A stretch of DNA of 50,912 nucleotides, from the IMG/VR virus record IMGVR_UViG_3300037137_001575, positions 1 to 50,912 of that record; one strand, given 5' to 3'. The notes beneath the pieces are model-generated. The model made no database searches. It saw only the letters and a program-made list of their open reading frames with translations, and had not been told where the DNA came from. The stretch comes from a virus. This document shows positions 40,898 through 49,029 of this stretch, piece after piece. Each line of letters begins with the position of its first letter. The stretch's first letter is position 1. The position numbers were made by a program, and so were the translations under genes.

Positions 40898-41371
40898 TTA
40901 TTGTCCCAATGATCCCATATCAGCCATTTGCTGATTGATTGGTGGACTCTGCGGTTCAGGTGGCGGGCCTTCTTCCTTTGCGCCAGGTGGCGGGCCTTCG
41001 GGCCGCTTTGGAGTCTCTTCCTTGCCTGTACCAAGCTTATTAGCAGGTACGCGGAGTTGATGACTTAATTTTTCCAATTCTGCACGAACACTGTTGAACA
41101 CATCAGGCAAATCACCTTTATCCTCGATGGCCTTCATCAAAGCAACGCCACACTGCTGCAACACCTTGAGGTATTTATGCTCAGATCGTGGCCAGCTAGT
41201 ATGAAGGACTTTGCGAATTTGATTTGCAACATCTTCTGCACTCCTTACCATCTGCTTTGCACCCATTTGTTTTTTGGCTGCAAGCAATTCATGAATGCCC
41301 GTAAGTATATTATTGACTCTATTAGCGAAATACTCTTTCTGTTCTGTAAGTAAAAAACTCTTAAATTTCAT
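40898..41371 (-). CDS. helical protein with capsid-targeting-like N-terminus
   Basis: 157 residues beginning MKFKSFLLTEQKEYF, the closest here to the T4 internal-protein leader ending in hydrophobic-Thr-Glu. The centre is helical (LAAKKQMGAKQMVRSAEDVANQI) and the C-terminal 45 residues are Pro/Glu/Gly-rich (APRPPPG-like repeats). No family recognised. It follows CTP synthase by four bases in the same direction, so belongs to that transcript. Confidence 0.6.
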   Translation of the reverse strand: MKFKSFLLTEQKEYFANRVNNILTGIHELLAAKKQMGAKQMVRSAEDVANQIRKVLHTSWPRSEHKYLKVLQQCGVALMKAIEDKGDLPDVFNSVRAELEKLSHQLRVPANKLGTGKEETPKRPEGPPPGAKEEGPPPEPQSPPINQQMADMGSLGQ

Positions 41372-41375
41372 AAAC

Positions 41376-43016
41376 TTATGTAGTATTTGGAAGATTTTTT
41401 TCCGATTTCGATTTAATGGCTGCTTGAATTAAACCATTAAACAAAGGGGCAGGACTACCTAATCTGCTCTTAAATTCAGGATGTGCCTGTGTAGCAACAA
41501 AGAATGGATGGGCAGCACGATCTAATTCCATCATTTCAATTAGCTTGGTTTCAGGATTAACTCCAGAAGTTACAAATTTTTCTTTCTCAAGATGACTGAC
41601 ATAATCTGCATTTACTTCATAGCGATGGCGGTGCCTTTCGCTAATCGTAGTCTTCTTATACAATTCGTGTATAATGCTACCTTTAACCAATTCGCAATCA
41701 AACGCACCCAACCGCATTGTCCCTGACTTCTTCCTGATCTTTTCCTGGCCTTCTACAAAGTGAATTACAGGATGTTTAGTTTCCTTATCGAATTCAACGC
41801 TATTTGCACCTTCTAGGTGACAAAGATTACGAGCAATCTCAATAACAGCACATTGTAAACCTAAGCAAATGCCCAGGAAAGGAATTTTCTTCTCTCTTAC
41901 ATAACGAATAGCCCTAATCTTGCCTTCTACGCCAGATGAATCAAAACCCCCTGGGACAATAACACCATCAATATCTTCAAAATACTTCCAAACACCACGC
42001 ATATCCTTCGCTTGTTCAAGTTCCTTGGCATTAATCCACTTGATATCAGCCCTGACTTCATGCTCAACCGCAGCATGATATACAGCCTCTTTTAAAGACA
42101 AATAGGCTTCATCACAGTTATCGTACTTACCAACAATGGCGATATTAACTACTGGCATATCGGCATGATCGACGTATTTCTCTACTAACTCGCGGTATTT
42201 GTGGATACGACAGCCATTGCGTTTCAGGTGGAACTTATCGGCAATGAGGTCGTCAATATGGCGGTTATAGAACTCAATAGGCACTTGATAGATGGTCTTA
42301 ACGTCAGGAGCGTCGAAGACGGCTTCGCGTGGGACATTGGTTAGATTGGCGATTTTATCTAACATTTTGGTAGGCATTTCACGATCAATACGACAAAGCA
42401 AAATATCGGGCTGTAGCCCGAATGATTGCATTTCCTTAACGCTATTTTGGAGTGGCTTTGTCTTAAACTCTTTGATTGTTGGAATCCATAGGATAGGAGC
42501 AACCAACATAATTAATACGTCGTCCCAATTCTTCTGTTTGAATTGGCGAATAGCTTCCAAATAAGGGCCACTTTCTAGATCGCCAACGGTCCCGCCAATC
42601 TCACAAATTACAATTTCTGCATCTTTGCCTAGTTCTTTTAAGCGATTTTGTATTTTGTCTGTAAGATGTGGTATAACTTGGACTGTCTGGCCGAGATATT
42701 TGCCCTCTTCTTCTTCGGCTAAAAGTTCTTTATAAAGTGTGCCGCTAGTCATAATGTTCTTGCCTGATACTGGCACACCGATAATACGTTCATAATGGCC
42801 TAAGTCTAAATCTGTTTCGCTGCCGTCATCGCAGAGAAACACTTCGCCATGTTCTCTAGGCGCGAGGACGCCTGCGTTTGTATTGAAATAAGGATCGAAC
42901 TTAATAGGCTGAACCTTATGCCCACGCAAACTCAACAGGAATCCAATAGAAGCGGCTGAAATGCCTTTTCCAGTGCCGCTTATAACACCGCCAAGAATTG
43001 CTATGTATTTTGCCAT
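41376..43016 (-). CDS. pyrG: CTP synthase
   Basis: 546 residues from ATG 43016, full length. It makes CTP from UTP, ATP and glutamine. Synthetase P-loop GGVISGTGKGIS (9-20); glutaminase domain Cys in GICLGLQ (C384), His and Glu in AHPEF (H512, E514). The P-loop reads V-I-S-G-x-G-K-G like eukaryotic and some archaeal enzymes, rather than the bacterial V-V-S-S-L-G-K-G. The start overlaps the upstream stop by one base (TGATG). It complements RNR in feeding dCTP for an AT-rich phage. Confidence 0.95.
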   Translation of the reverse strand: MAKYIAILGGVISGTGKGISAASIGFLLSLRGHKVQPIKFDPYFNTNAGVLAPREHGEVFLCDDGSETDLDLGHYERIIGVPVSGKNIMTSGTLYKELLAEEEEGKYLGQTVQVIPHLTDKIQNRLKELGKDAEIVICEIGGTVGDLESGPYLEAIRQFKQKNWDDVLIMLVAPILWIPTIKEFKTKPLQNSVKEMQSFGLQPDILLCRIDREMPTKMLDKIANLTNVPREAVFDAPDVKTIYQVPIEFYNRHIDDLIADKFHLKRNGCRIHKYRELVEKYVDHADMPVVNIAIVGKYDNCDEAYLSLKEAVYHAAVEHEVRADIKWINAKELEQAKDMRGVWKYFEDIDGVIVPGGFDSSGVEGKIRAIRYVREKKIPFLGICLGLQCAVIEIARNLCHLEGANSVEFDKETKHPVIHFVEGQEKIRKKSGTMRLGAFDCELVKGSIIHELYKKTTISERHRHRYEVNADYVSHLEKEKFVTSGVNPETKLIEMMELDRAAHPFFVATQAHPEFKSRLGSPAPLFNGLIQAAIKSKSEKNLPNTT

Positions 43017-43237
43017 CAGTAACTCCACTGATTATAGTTGCCGATAGTCTTCAATTCTTCTATCGTATAAGATTTTTTAGCACAAGAAGGGCAAAACATC
43101 AATGTTCTTAATTTTAAATCAAACTTAATAAGAACTTCAACAAAACCTGCTTCAGCTTTAGTGTAAGCATGGTCACAAATATGGTCTTTTTTTGGCGTTT
43201 CACGGCCACACATACAGCAAATTGAATTATATGTCAT
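43016..43237 (-). CDS. small zinc-finger protein
   Basis: 73 residues with two Cys pairs, CCMCGRE (with a following C and H) and CPSCAKK. Its Cys4-type spacing suggests one zinc site. It lies between the methyltransferase and CTP synthase, overlapping both ends. No function assigned. Confidence 0.6.
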   Translation of the reverse strand: MTYNSICCMCGRETPKKDHICDHAYTKAEAGFVEVLIKFDLKLRTLMFCPSCAKKSYTIEELKTIGNYNQWSY

Positions 43238-43904
43238 TCATTAATTGAGTTTCTTCTATTCGCTTTTTGGTAATTGCCACATATTCTTCACTAAGGTCAA
43301 AAGCCAGGTAATTGCGTCCCTCCATCTTTGCCGCTACTGGAGTCGTGCCGCTACCAACACATGGATCGAAAACAGTATCTCCCGCATTGGAACTCACTTT
43401 AACAAGATATCGAAATAGATCAAGTGGTTTCTGTGTAGGATGTAACTGTTTTCTTACCACGGGGTAACGCCATACCGTGTTTTTACAGTGTTCATTGAAT
43501 ACCGCCTTCTTCTTTTTGCCGTATACACAGCATTCTACGCCAGAAAGCCATATGTATTGCCCATTTACTGGTGAAGGATTGGTTTTTTCATAAATACACA
43601 ATCTCGTTGAAAGACCATGTTTAATTAATTCCGCTCGCAGAAAGCTAACTTGTTCCGTCGAACAAAAAATGTAAATACTACCTTTAGTCACTCGGACGAC
43701 TTCAGCAACAAATACATCCAAATCAAATGTTTTAGAATCTGCATCTGTTTTATCAAAGTTTCGAAGTCCATTTGAATCACGATTAACAACATCGTAAGGA
43801 ATATCAGTCAATGTCATTTCCACAGCGTCATTTGGCAACAATTTCATCAATTGGATGCAATCACCACAAGTTATTGTATTCATTGGGTTTACGACTATAA
43901 CCAT
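43227..43904 (-). CDS. orphan DNA methyltransferase, beta class
   Basis: 225 residues (an ATG at 43883 gives 218 and the common MNTITCGDC start). Order is motif IV (TDIPYD, with Ile in place of the usual Pro) before motif I (FDPCVGSGTTPVAA), the beta-class arrangement that makes N4-cytosine or N6-adenine methylation. A target domain with HPTQKP precedes motif I. No restriction partner is near, so it probably protects phage DNA. The target site is unknown. Confidence 0.85.
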   Translation of the reverse strand: MVIVVNPMNTITCGDCIQLMKLLPNDAVEMTLTDIPYDVVNRDSNGLRNFDKTDADSKTFDLDVFVAEVVRVTKGSIYIFCSTEQVSFLRAELIKHGLSTRLCIYEKTNPSPVNGQYIWLSGVECCVYGKKKKAVFNEHCKNTVWRYPVVRKQLHPTQKPLDLFRYLVKVSSNAGDTVFDPCVGSGTTPVAAKMEGRNYLAFDLSEEYVAITKKRIEETQLMNDI

Positions 43905-43935
43905 TAAAAAATAGATAGTAACACTAGATAATTAC

Positions 43936-44718
43936 ATGAGTAAAGAATTCTATCAGAAAGCTAGAAAAATAAAAAGGTATGGTTGGAAAAGGAGTGCGCC
44001 AGACTTCAGAGACTTCTACTATGCCCCGCCACATTCATTGGCGGCGCTAGCACCTGTCGTGGATTTACGACCAGGATGCCCTGCTATTTACGATCAAGGA
44101 GACTTGGGTTCATGTACGGCACAAGCAATTGGTGGCCTGGGTGAATTCCTTCTCAAAAAAGAAGCTAAAGCTTCGTTCACACCTTCAAGACTTTTCGTTT
44201 ACTACAATGAACGTGTTCTTGAAAATTCAGTTAACTCGGATGCAGGTGCGGAAATTAGAGATGGTTTTAAGGTTGTTTCTCAACTTGGATGTCCTAACGA
44301 AAAATTATGGTGGTATAATATTGCCAAGTTCAGGATGCGGCCAAACAAAGCGGTTTATGCTGATGCTTTGAAGCACCGTATTGTTCGTTACAGCCGTGTA
44401 AATAACGCCGATCTTTACGCTATGCGATCTTGTTTGGCAAGTGGCTATCCAATCGTCGGTGGTTTCACAGTTTATAGCTCATTTGAAAGTAATACTGTGG
44501 CTCGCACTGGTATTGTACCAATGCCAACACGAAACGAAAGTGTGCTTGGTGGTCACGCTATTATGGTTGTTGGTTATGATGATACAAAGCAAATGTTTAT
44601 AGTTCGTAATAGTTGGGGTAAAAATTGGGGGTTAGGTGGCTATTTTATGATGCCATACCTTTACCTCACAAATGTACAGTTGTCCGACGATTTCTGGACT
44701 GGAACATTCATAGAGTAA
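43936..44718 (+). CDS. papain-like (C1A) cysteine protease, second copy
   Basis: 260 residues. Catalytic residues: Gln in AIYDQGD (Q54), Cys in GSCTAQA (C60), His in GGHAIMVVGYDD (H207), Asn in FIVRNSWGKNWGLGGY (N225). The N-terminal 40 residues are basic and may precede the mature domain. No signal peptide. No clear ribosome binding site. A strong terminator follows, so it is a single-gene unit. It may act on host or virion proteins, or on lysis. Confidence 0.85.
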   Translation: MSKEFYQKARKIKRYGWKRSAPDFRDFYYAPPHSLAALAPVVDLRPGCPAIYDQGDLGSCTAQAIGGLGEFLLKKEAKASFTPSRLFVYYNERVLENSVNSDAGAEIRDGFKVVSQLGCPNEKLWWYNIAKFRMRPNKAVYADALKHRIVRYSRVNNADLYAMRSCLASGYPIVGGFTVYSSFESNTVARTGIVPMPTRNESVLGGHAIMVVGYDDTKQMFIVRNSWGKNWGLGGYFMMPYLYLTNVQLSDDFWTGTFIE

Positions 44719-44722
44719 TATA

Positions 44723-44752
44723 AAAGGGCGGCTTAAAGCCGCCCTTTCTTTT
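44723..44752. terminator. bidirectional intrinsic terminator
   Basis: Stem AAAGGGCGGC / GCCGCCCTTT around TTAAA, followed by CTTTTT. It ends the protease gene and, on the other strand, the HNH gene. Confidence 0.92.
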
Positions 44753-45195
44753 TATACAACAACATAAAACTCAGCTTGCGGTTTTAATTCTATAGGTTCA
44801 ATTAATATAGGTTCTGAGGAGAATCCGTACCAGTTATTAAAATATGCAACATCATTATATTTTTGTAGTCGATAAAATGGGTTCTCGTCAAAATTTAATT
44901 CCACGTCACATATCTTGCATAACACCCTACACTTTCTTATTTCCGCTATCAATTCTCTAATTGTATGTGGTGGTCGGGCCAAGTTAAAGAAGCCACCGCC
45001 CTTCATTCCATTCTTGGCACGACCATTCTTTATTACTAACGCTTTATCGGCTGGGTTCAAATGATCTAATACCAACGCCATAGGATGATGATTATACCCG
45101 CAATGAGAACACCCTATCTTTATTTTGTAACTTTGCAGGTGCCTCATCCTATTTAGATGTTTCTCACTTACATTCCAATTTCTTGCTTTTTTCAT
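44752..45195 (-). CDS. HNH-type endonuclease, reduced
   Basis: 147 residues. It has GCSHCGYN, then VLDHLNPADKAL, then CRVLCKIC, the layout of small phage HNH nucleases, but the last Cys pair is followed by D where the HNH His would stand (CKICD). Activity may therefore be lost or altered. It is next to the intein-bearing NrdA gene, a usual site for selfish nucleases. Weak ribosome binding site. Confidence 0.65.
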   Translation of the reverse strand: MKKARNWNVSEKHLNRMRHLQSYKIKIGCSHCGYNHHPMALVLDHLNPADKALVIKNGRAKNGMKGGGFFNLARPPHTIRELIAEIRKCRVLCKICDVELNFDENPFYRLQKYNDVAYFNNWYGFSSEPILIEPIELKPQAEFYVVV

Positions 45196-45212
45196 TTATT
45201 AGTTCAACCTTT

Positions 45213-47957
45213 CTATGCTTCACAACTTGCACATGCTAAAATATTTCTAGCAAAATTTTGGGCTGCATTGATGCTGTACTGATAATAAAATGATTTAATT
45301 TTCATCTGCCAGCCTTCTATAATCAAAGCATTTACATCTTTAATCGGAATTGAAGGATGAATCATTATGTTTAAACTTTGTCCTTGGTCAATATATTTCT
45401 GACGCTGAGCAGCTTGAATTATAATTTCTCTAGGCGTAATCTCACCAAACGTTTTAAATACATCCTTCTCATATTTGGTAAGGAAATCTAAATGCTGCAC
45501 ACTGCCGCCATTCTTCAATATGTTAGACCAAGTTACTTCATCATTCTTACCTTTAGTCTCAAGTAGTGACTCAAGATAAGTGTTCTTCATTGTGTATTTG
45601 CCCTTCTGTAAATCCTTAATGACAATATTGGTGCGATTAGGCTCTGTGTTCTCCGAAACTTGACCCATGATGAATGCAGAAGACTTAGTTGGTGCAATAG
45701 CCAGCAATGTAGAATTCCTACGACCATAGCCCTTCAATACTTCTGGTTCACCATATTCCTGCGCAAGCTTGGCTGATGCTTTATAGGCAGCTTCCTTTAT
45801 ATTCTTGGCAATGGTAACATTGGCATACTTAGCTTCCATACTCTCGAATGGAATCATTTTACTTTGTAGATAGCTGTGGTAGCCAAGCCAACCAATACCA
45901 AGTGCGCGGTGCCGCTCTGCAAAACGTACAGGCCGCGACATAAACTCGACCTTCTTGCCCTTCTCAATGAATTCCGTCATTACAGCATCAAGGAAATAAG
46001 TTAACAACTCAACAGCATCAGTGTCTTTCCATTCATCAAAATAGAGGATATTCATACTGGATAAATCGCATACGAAAGATTCATCTTCACTGTCTGGCAA
46101 AAAAATTTCTGTGCAGTTAGATGTAACAAAACTATTACATACCCACATATGCTCATCAGATTGAACAGTAGTGCAATATACATCTTCCTTACCAACATAT
46201 TTAACTTCTTTTACAGTATCAAATTTTTTAGTGTTATCTCTGTAAATTCTGTCTTCTAATTGCACGTTTTTCCTTGAAAGAAAACCAGTAGCTTTTTCCA
46301 CAGTGATTGCGTCTGGTTTATTAGATATAATTAAACGATATTTTGCTTTACAAAGGTATTGTTTTCTGCCGCCGTGACCATCTGGGAGAAGTTGTCTGCC
46401 TTCTTCTCCAGACAAATGAATTGAAGGCTTTAGTCCCAAGTTAGACATTAATATTTGGATTTCTTGGAGCCATTCAAAATTCGTAGATGTAATTGAAACT
46501 TGAATTGGGTTTCCTTTTGAGTTCCCAAGTTCCACTGTCCCATCTGTAAATAACAAACCGCGCAGATATTGCCATTGTGTGACTTCATCAGCGGCCCAAA
46601 TCCAATCTGGAATGTGTCCTTTCTGAAATCCATCCTGTTTTAACTTAGCACTTTGAAGTCGTAATTTCTTCACACCACCTTCAGATGGCAATTGGTCAAA
46701 AAAAGTAGGGATGGTTGTTGATCGCTCGTATTCTCCTCGATTTGGAACATTTACTTTATAATTAAGCCAGTTATTCTGCTTATAAACGGTCTTAACACAT
46801 GCCTCGATTTCTGATTTTAAATCAAAATCATTTTCCCACAAATCAATAAAAACATTTTCATCTGTTTGCGTTCCATCACCTTGATATAGACCAAATAAGA
46901 AAGCTTTTTCAGGTGCATGATTACTGCCGAATAAACCTTTTTTCTGTTGAACACAAATTTTGACACCTGGGGATAATGAATTGCATTCAATCATCCCCTT
47001 ATCCGTTTTAACTTTATGATATCCAGTTACTTTATGAGAACGACCTGCTTCAGTAATAATTTCATATACATCAACTGACTTTTCTATTAACTTCATTGGC
47101 GATGCGGAAACTGATTTTTCCCCATCAAACAAAGTCAAAAATGCTTGGGTTTTGAATAAGTCATAAACCCTTTTCATACCAGTAGATGTTACAACAAGTT
47201 GGTCGCCAGTAATGCAGAGGTTTGAGTGTGTGATAGGCAAATTTTTATAACAATCTGGTTTATTGTTGTTTACATTGTCTGTAAAAAAGATATAGGGATA
47301 GCCCTTATTTGCACGGCTCTCTAACACTTTAGCCCAAATCACTCGCTTGTCTTTATCGCCATCAACCATTGACTGCATCCACGCATCAGAAACACAGACG
47401 CCGAAAGACAAATCTTGAATCATATGGCCTTCATTACGAATACCAATAAATTCAACAATGTCTTTATGGTCAATGGGAAGGTAAGCAGCAAAATTACCCC
47501 TCCTGGTAGTCCCTTGACTGACAACATTAATTAGATTCTCGAACATGGACATAAAATGAACGGAGCCAGAACTTTGCCCATTCTGCCTAATTGATTCTCC
47601 ACGCCCACGCAAGTTGCCAAAATACGCACTGGTCCCACCGCCATGTTTTGTCATCATGCCAACTTCAGCATGAGTATACAAAATAGATTCCATAGAATCA
47701 CATATATAACTTCCAAAGCAACTGATCGGCAAACCTCTAGCTGTGCCAAAATTAGACCATATTGGACTACTGAGAGAATACCAACCCTTTTTCAAATTCT
47801 CTTTGAACTTGTTGGCAAAACCAGGCTTCTTCAAGATTCGTTCTGCTGTATCACATATTATATCAACTCTCTCTTCTACGCTTTGACCATCTACTAGATA
47901 ATCTCTTTCTAAAAACTGTCTGGAAAGATCGGTTAGCCATCTATATTCATTGCTCAT
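45213..47957 (-). CDS. nrdA: class I ribonucleotide reductase alpha chain, intein-containing
   Basis: 914 residues as translated; about 547 after splicing. The extein begins EYRWLTDLSRQFLERDYL without an ATP-cone, a short RNR form seen in phages and some bacteria. It includes SLSSPIWSNFGTARGLPISCFGSYI and KHGGGTSAYFG, the radical-site block NL-CTEI split by the intein, and a C-terminal CASCEA redox pair. It reduces NDPs to dNDPs with NrdB. Missing ATP-cone means no classic dATP shut-off. AAGGA and AGGA precede the ATG. NrdB lies just upstream in one operon. Confidence 0.95.
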   Translation of the reverse strand: MSNEYRWLTDLSRQFLERDYLVDGQSVEERVDIICDTAERILKKPGFANKFKENLKKGWYSLSSPIWSNFGTARGLPISCFGSYICDSMESILYTHAEVGMMTKHGGGTSAYFGNLRGRGESIRQNGQSSGSVHFMSMFENLINVVSQGTTRRGNFAAYLPIDHKDIVEFIGIRNEGHMIQDLSFGVCVSDAWMQSMVDGDKDKRVIWAKVLESRANKGYPYIFFTDNVNNNKPDCYKNLPITHSNLCITGDQLVVTSTGMKRVYDLFKTQAFLTLFDGEKSVSASPMKLIEKSVDVYEIITEAGRSHKVTGYHKVKTDKGMIECNSLSPGVKICVQQKKGLFGSNHAPEKAFLFGLYQGDGTQTDENVFIDLWENDFDLKSEIEACVKTVYKQNNWLNYKVNVPNRGEYERSTTIPTFFDQLPSEGGVKKLRLQSAKLKQDGFQKGHIPDWIWAADEVTQWQYLRGLLFTDGTVELGNSKGNPIQVSITSTNFEWLQEIQILMSNLGLKPSIHLSGEEGRQLLPDGHGGRKQYLCKAKYRLIISNKPDAITVEKATGFLSRKNVQLEDRIYRDNTKKFDTVKEVKYVGKEDVYCTTVQSDEHMWVCNSFVTSNCTEIFLPDSEDESFVCDLSSMNILYFDEWKDTDAVELLTYFLDAVMTEFIEKGKKVEFMSRPVRFAERHRALGIGWLGYHSYLQSKMIPFESMEAKYANVTIAKNIKEAAYKASAKLAQEYGEPEVLKGYGRRNSTLLAIAPTKSSAFIMGQVSENTEPNRTNIVIKDLQKGKYTMKNTYLESLLETKGKNDEVTWSNILKNGGSVQHLDFLTKYEKDVFKTFGEITPREIIIQAAQRQKYIDQGQSLNIMIHPSIPIKDVNALIIEGWQMKIKSFYYQYSINAAQNFARNILACASCEA
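46116..47216 (-). other. intein with LAGLIDADG endonuclease inside NrdA
   Basis: Residues 248-614 of the precursor (367 residues). It starts with Cys (CITGDQLVV), has a TxxH block (TGYH near 311-314), two LAGLIDADG blocks (FLFGLYQGDG near 353, YLRGLLFTDG near 464), and ends VTSN before Cys615. The insertion is directly before the catalytic thiyl-radical Cys (NL|CTEI), the residue equivalent to E. coli C439. The penultimate residue is Ser instead of the usual His. Confidence 0.93.
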
Positions 47958-47969
47958 TATCCTATTTCC

Positions 47970-48944
47970 TTAAAAAATATCATCTGCTTTTATTGATTTC
48001 GTTTTCTTGGAGTAAGTCACTGGCTTCTTGTGAAAGAAATCAGTGTTTACTTCTGCATAAATTTCATCGTTAAACCATTTAACTTGTTCTAATTTTGCTT
48101 CATCAACCTCAAACACTTTCTTACCACCTATCATTTCAATACTTTCATTGAATCTATTTTTTATGAACTCTTTAACAACATCTTTTGGCAGAAATGCTAA
48201 TTCTCCTTGCTCAAAAATCCAATCAATGATATTGCATTCTGCGTTATATGCCTTCTTACATGCCCTATACAACTTGTCATAAAAATGTTCGTTAAACCAA
48301 TCAGGATATTCTTTTTCTACAATCTTAATTAACGCGACACCAAACAGTGCATGTACCAACTCTTCCTTTTGCGTTGCCTGAACAACGTTGTCAATGTCTT
48401 TCAAAATGTTCATATGCTTGTTGAAAGCTTTAATAATCAAAAACTGTGAGAATAAACTTACATTTTCAATAAAAATAGCAAACAAGGTTAAGGTTAAAGT
48501 ATAATTTTCATTGCTATTTTCCGCTGCACCTTTAAGGTACTTGGTTAGATAATCAACGCGACCTTGGATCACTGGATTCTCCAGTAAAAGTGCAAAATCG
48601 TCATTTAGACCCAGGACTTCTAACAGGTGAGAATAAGCATCACTATGGCGAACTTCACTCTCACCGAAGGTTACTCCAACTTGCTCAAACTCAGCTTTAG
48701 GGAATCGGTCCCCTAGTTTGGTCCAGAACTTTTTCACAGATACTTCAATCTGTGAAATAGCTAGCATAGCGTTCTTAATAGCATTCTTTTCCACGTCCCC
48801 CAACTTGACATTAAAATCATGTACATCACCTATGAAATTCCATTCACTAACCAGCCAATAGCTATGATTTATTGAATTCTTATATTCTAGAATTTCTGGA
48901 TACTCAAACGGCTTAAAAGCGACACGTTTATCGAAGACGCCCAT
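47970..48944 (-). CDS. nrdB: class I ribonucleotide reductase beta chain
   Basis: 324 residues. Metal ligands stand at E67 (ISQIEVSVKKFW), E97 and H100 (ESEVRH), E160 (FIENVSLFSQF), E195 and H198 (EELVH). The radical Tyr is Y104, four residues after H100. The first ligand is Glu, not Asp as in E. coli. It makes the radical that NrdA uses. AGGAG precedes the ATG; NrdA follows 12 bases later. The C-terminal tail (IKADDIF) is acidic and should bind NrdA. Confidence 0.93.
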   Translation of the reverse strand: MGVFDKRVAFKPFEYPEILEYKNSINHSYWLVSEWNFIGDVHDFNVKLGDVEKNAIKNAMLAISQIEVSVKKFWTKLGDRFPKAEFEQVGVTFGESEVRHSDAYSHLLEVLGLNDDFALLLENPVIQGRVDYLTKYLKGAAENSNENYTLTLTLFAIFIENVSLFSQFLIIKAFNKHMNILKDIDNVVQATQKEELVHALFGVALIKIVEKEYPDWFNEHFYDKLYRACKKAYNAECNIIDWIFEQGELAFLPKDVVKEFIKNRFNESIEMIGGKKVFEVDEAKLEQVKWFNDEIYAEVNTDFFHKKPVTYSKKTKSIKADDIF

Positions 48945-49029
48945 TCTGGACTCCTAATCTGTAGAGGGACTATATGTAAGTCTCATGAACTAAATTTTTC
49001 TGGCTATTAATTTAGGGAGGAAGATATTA

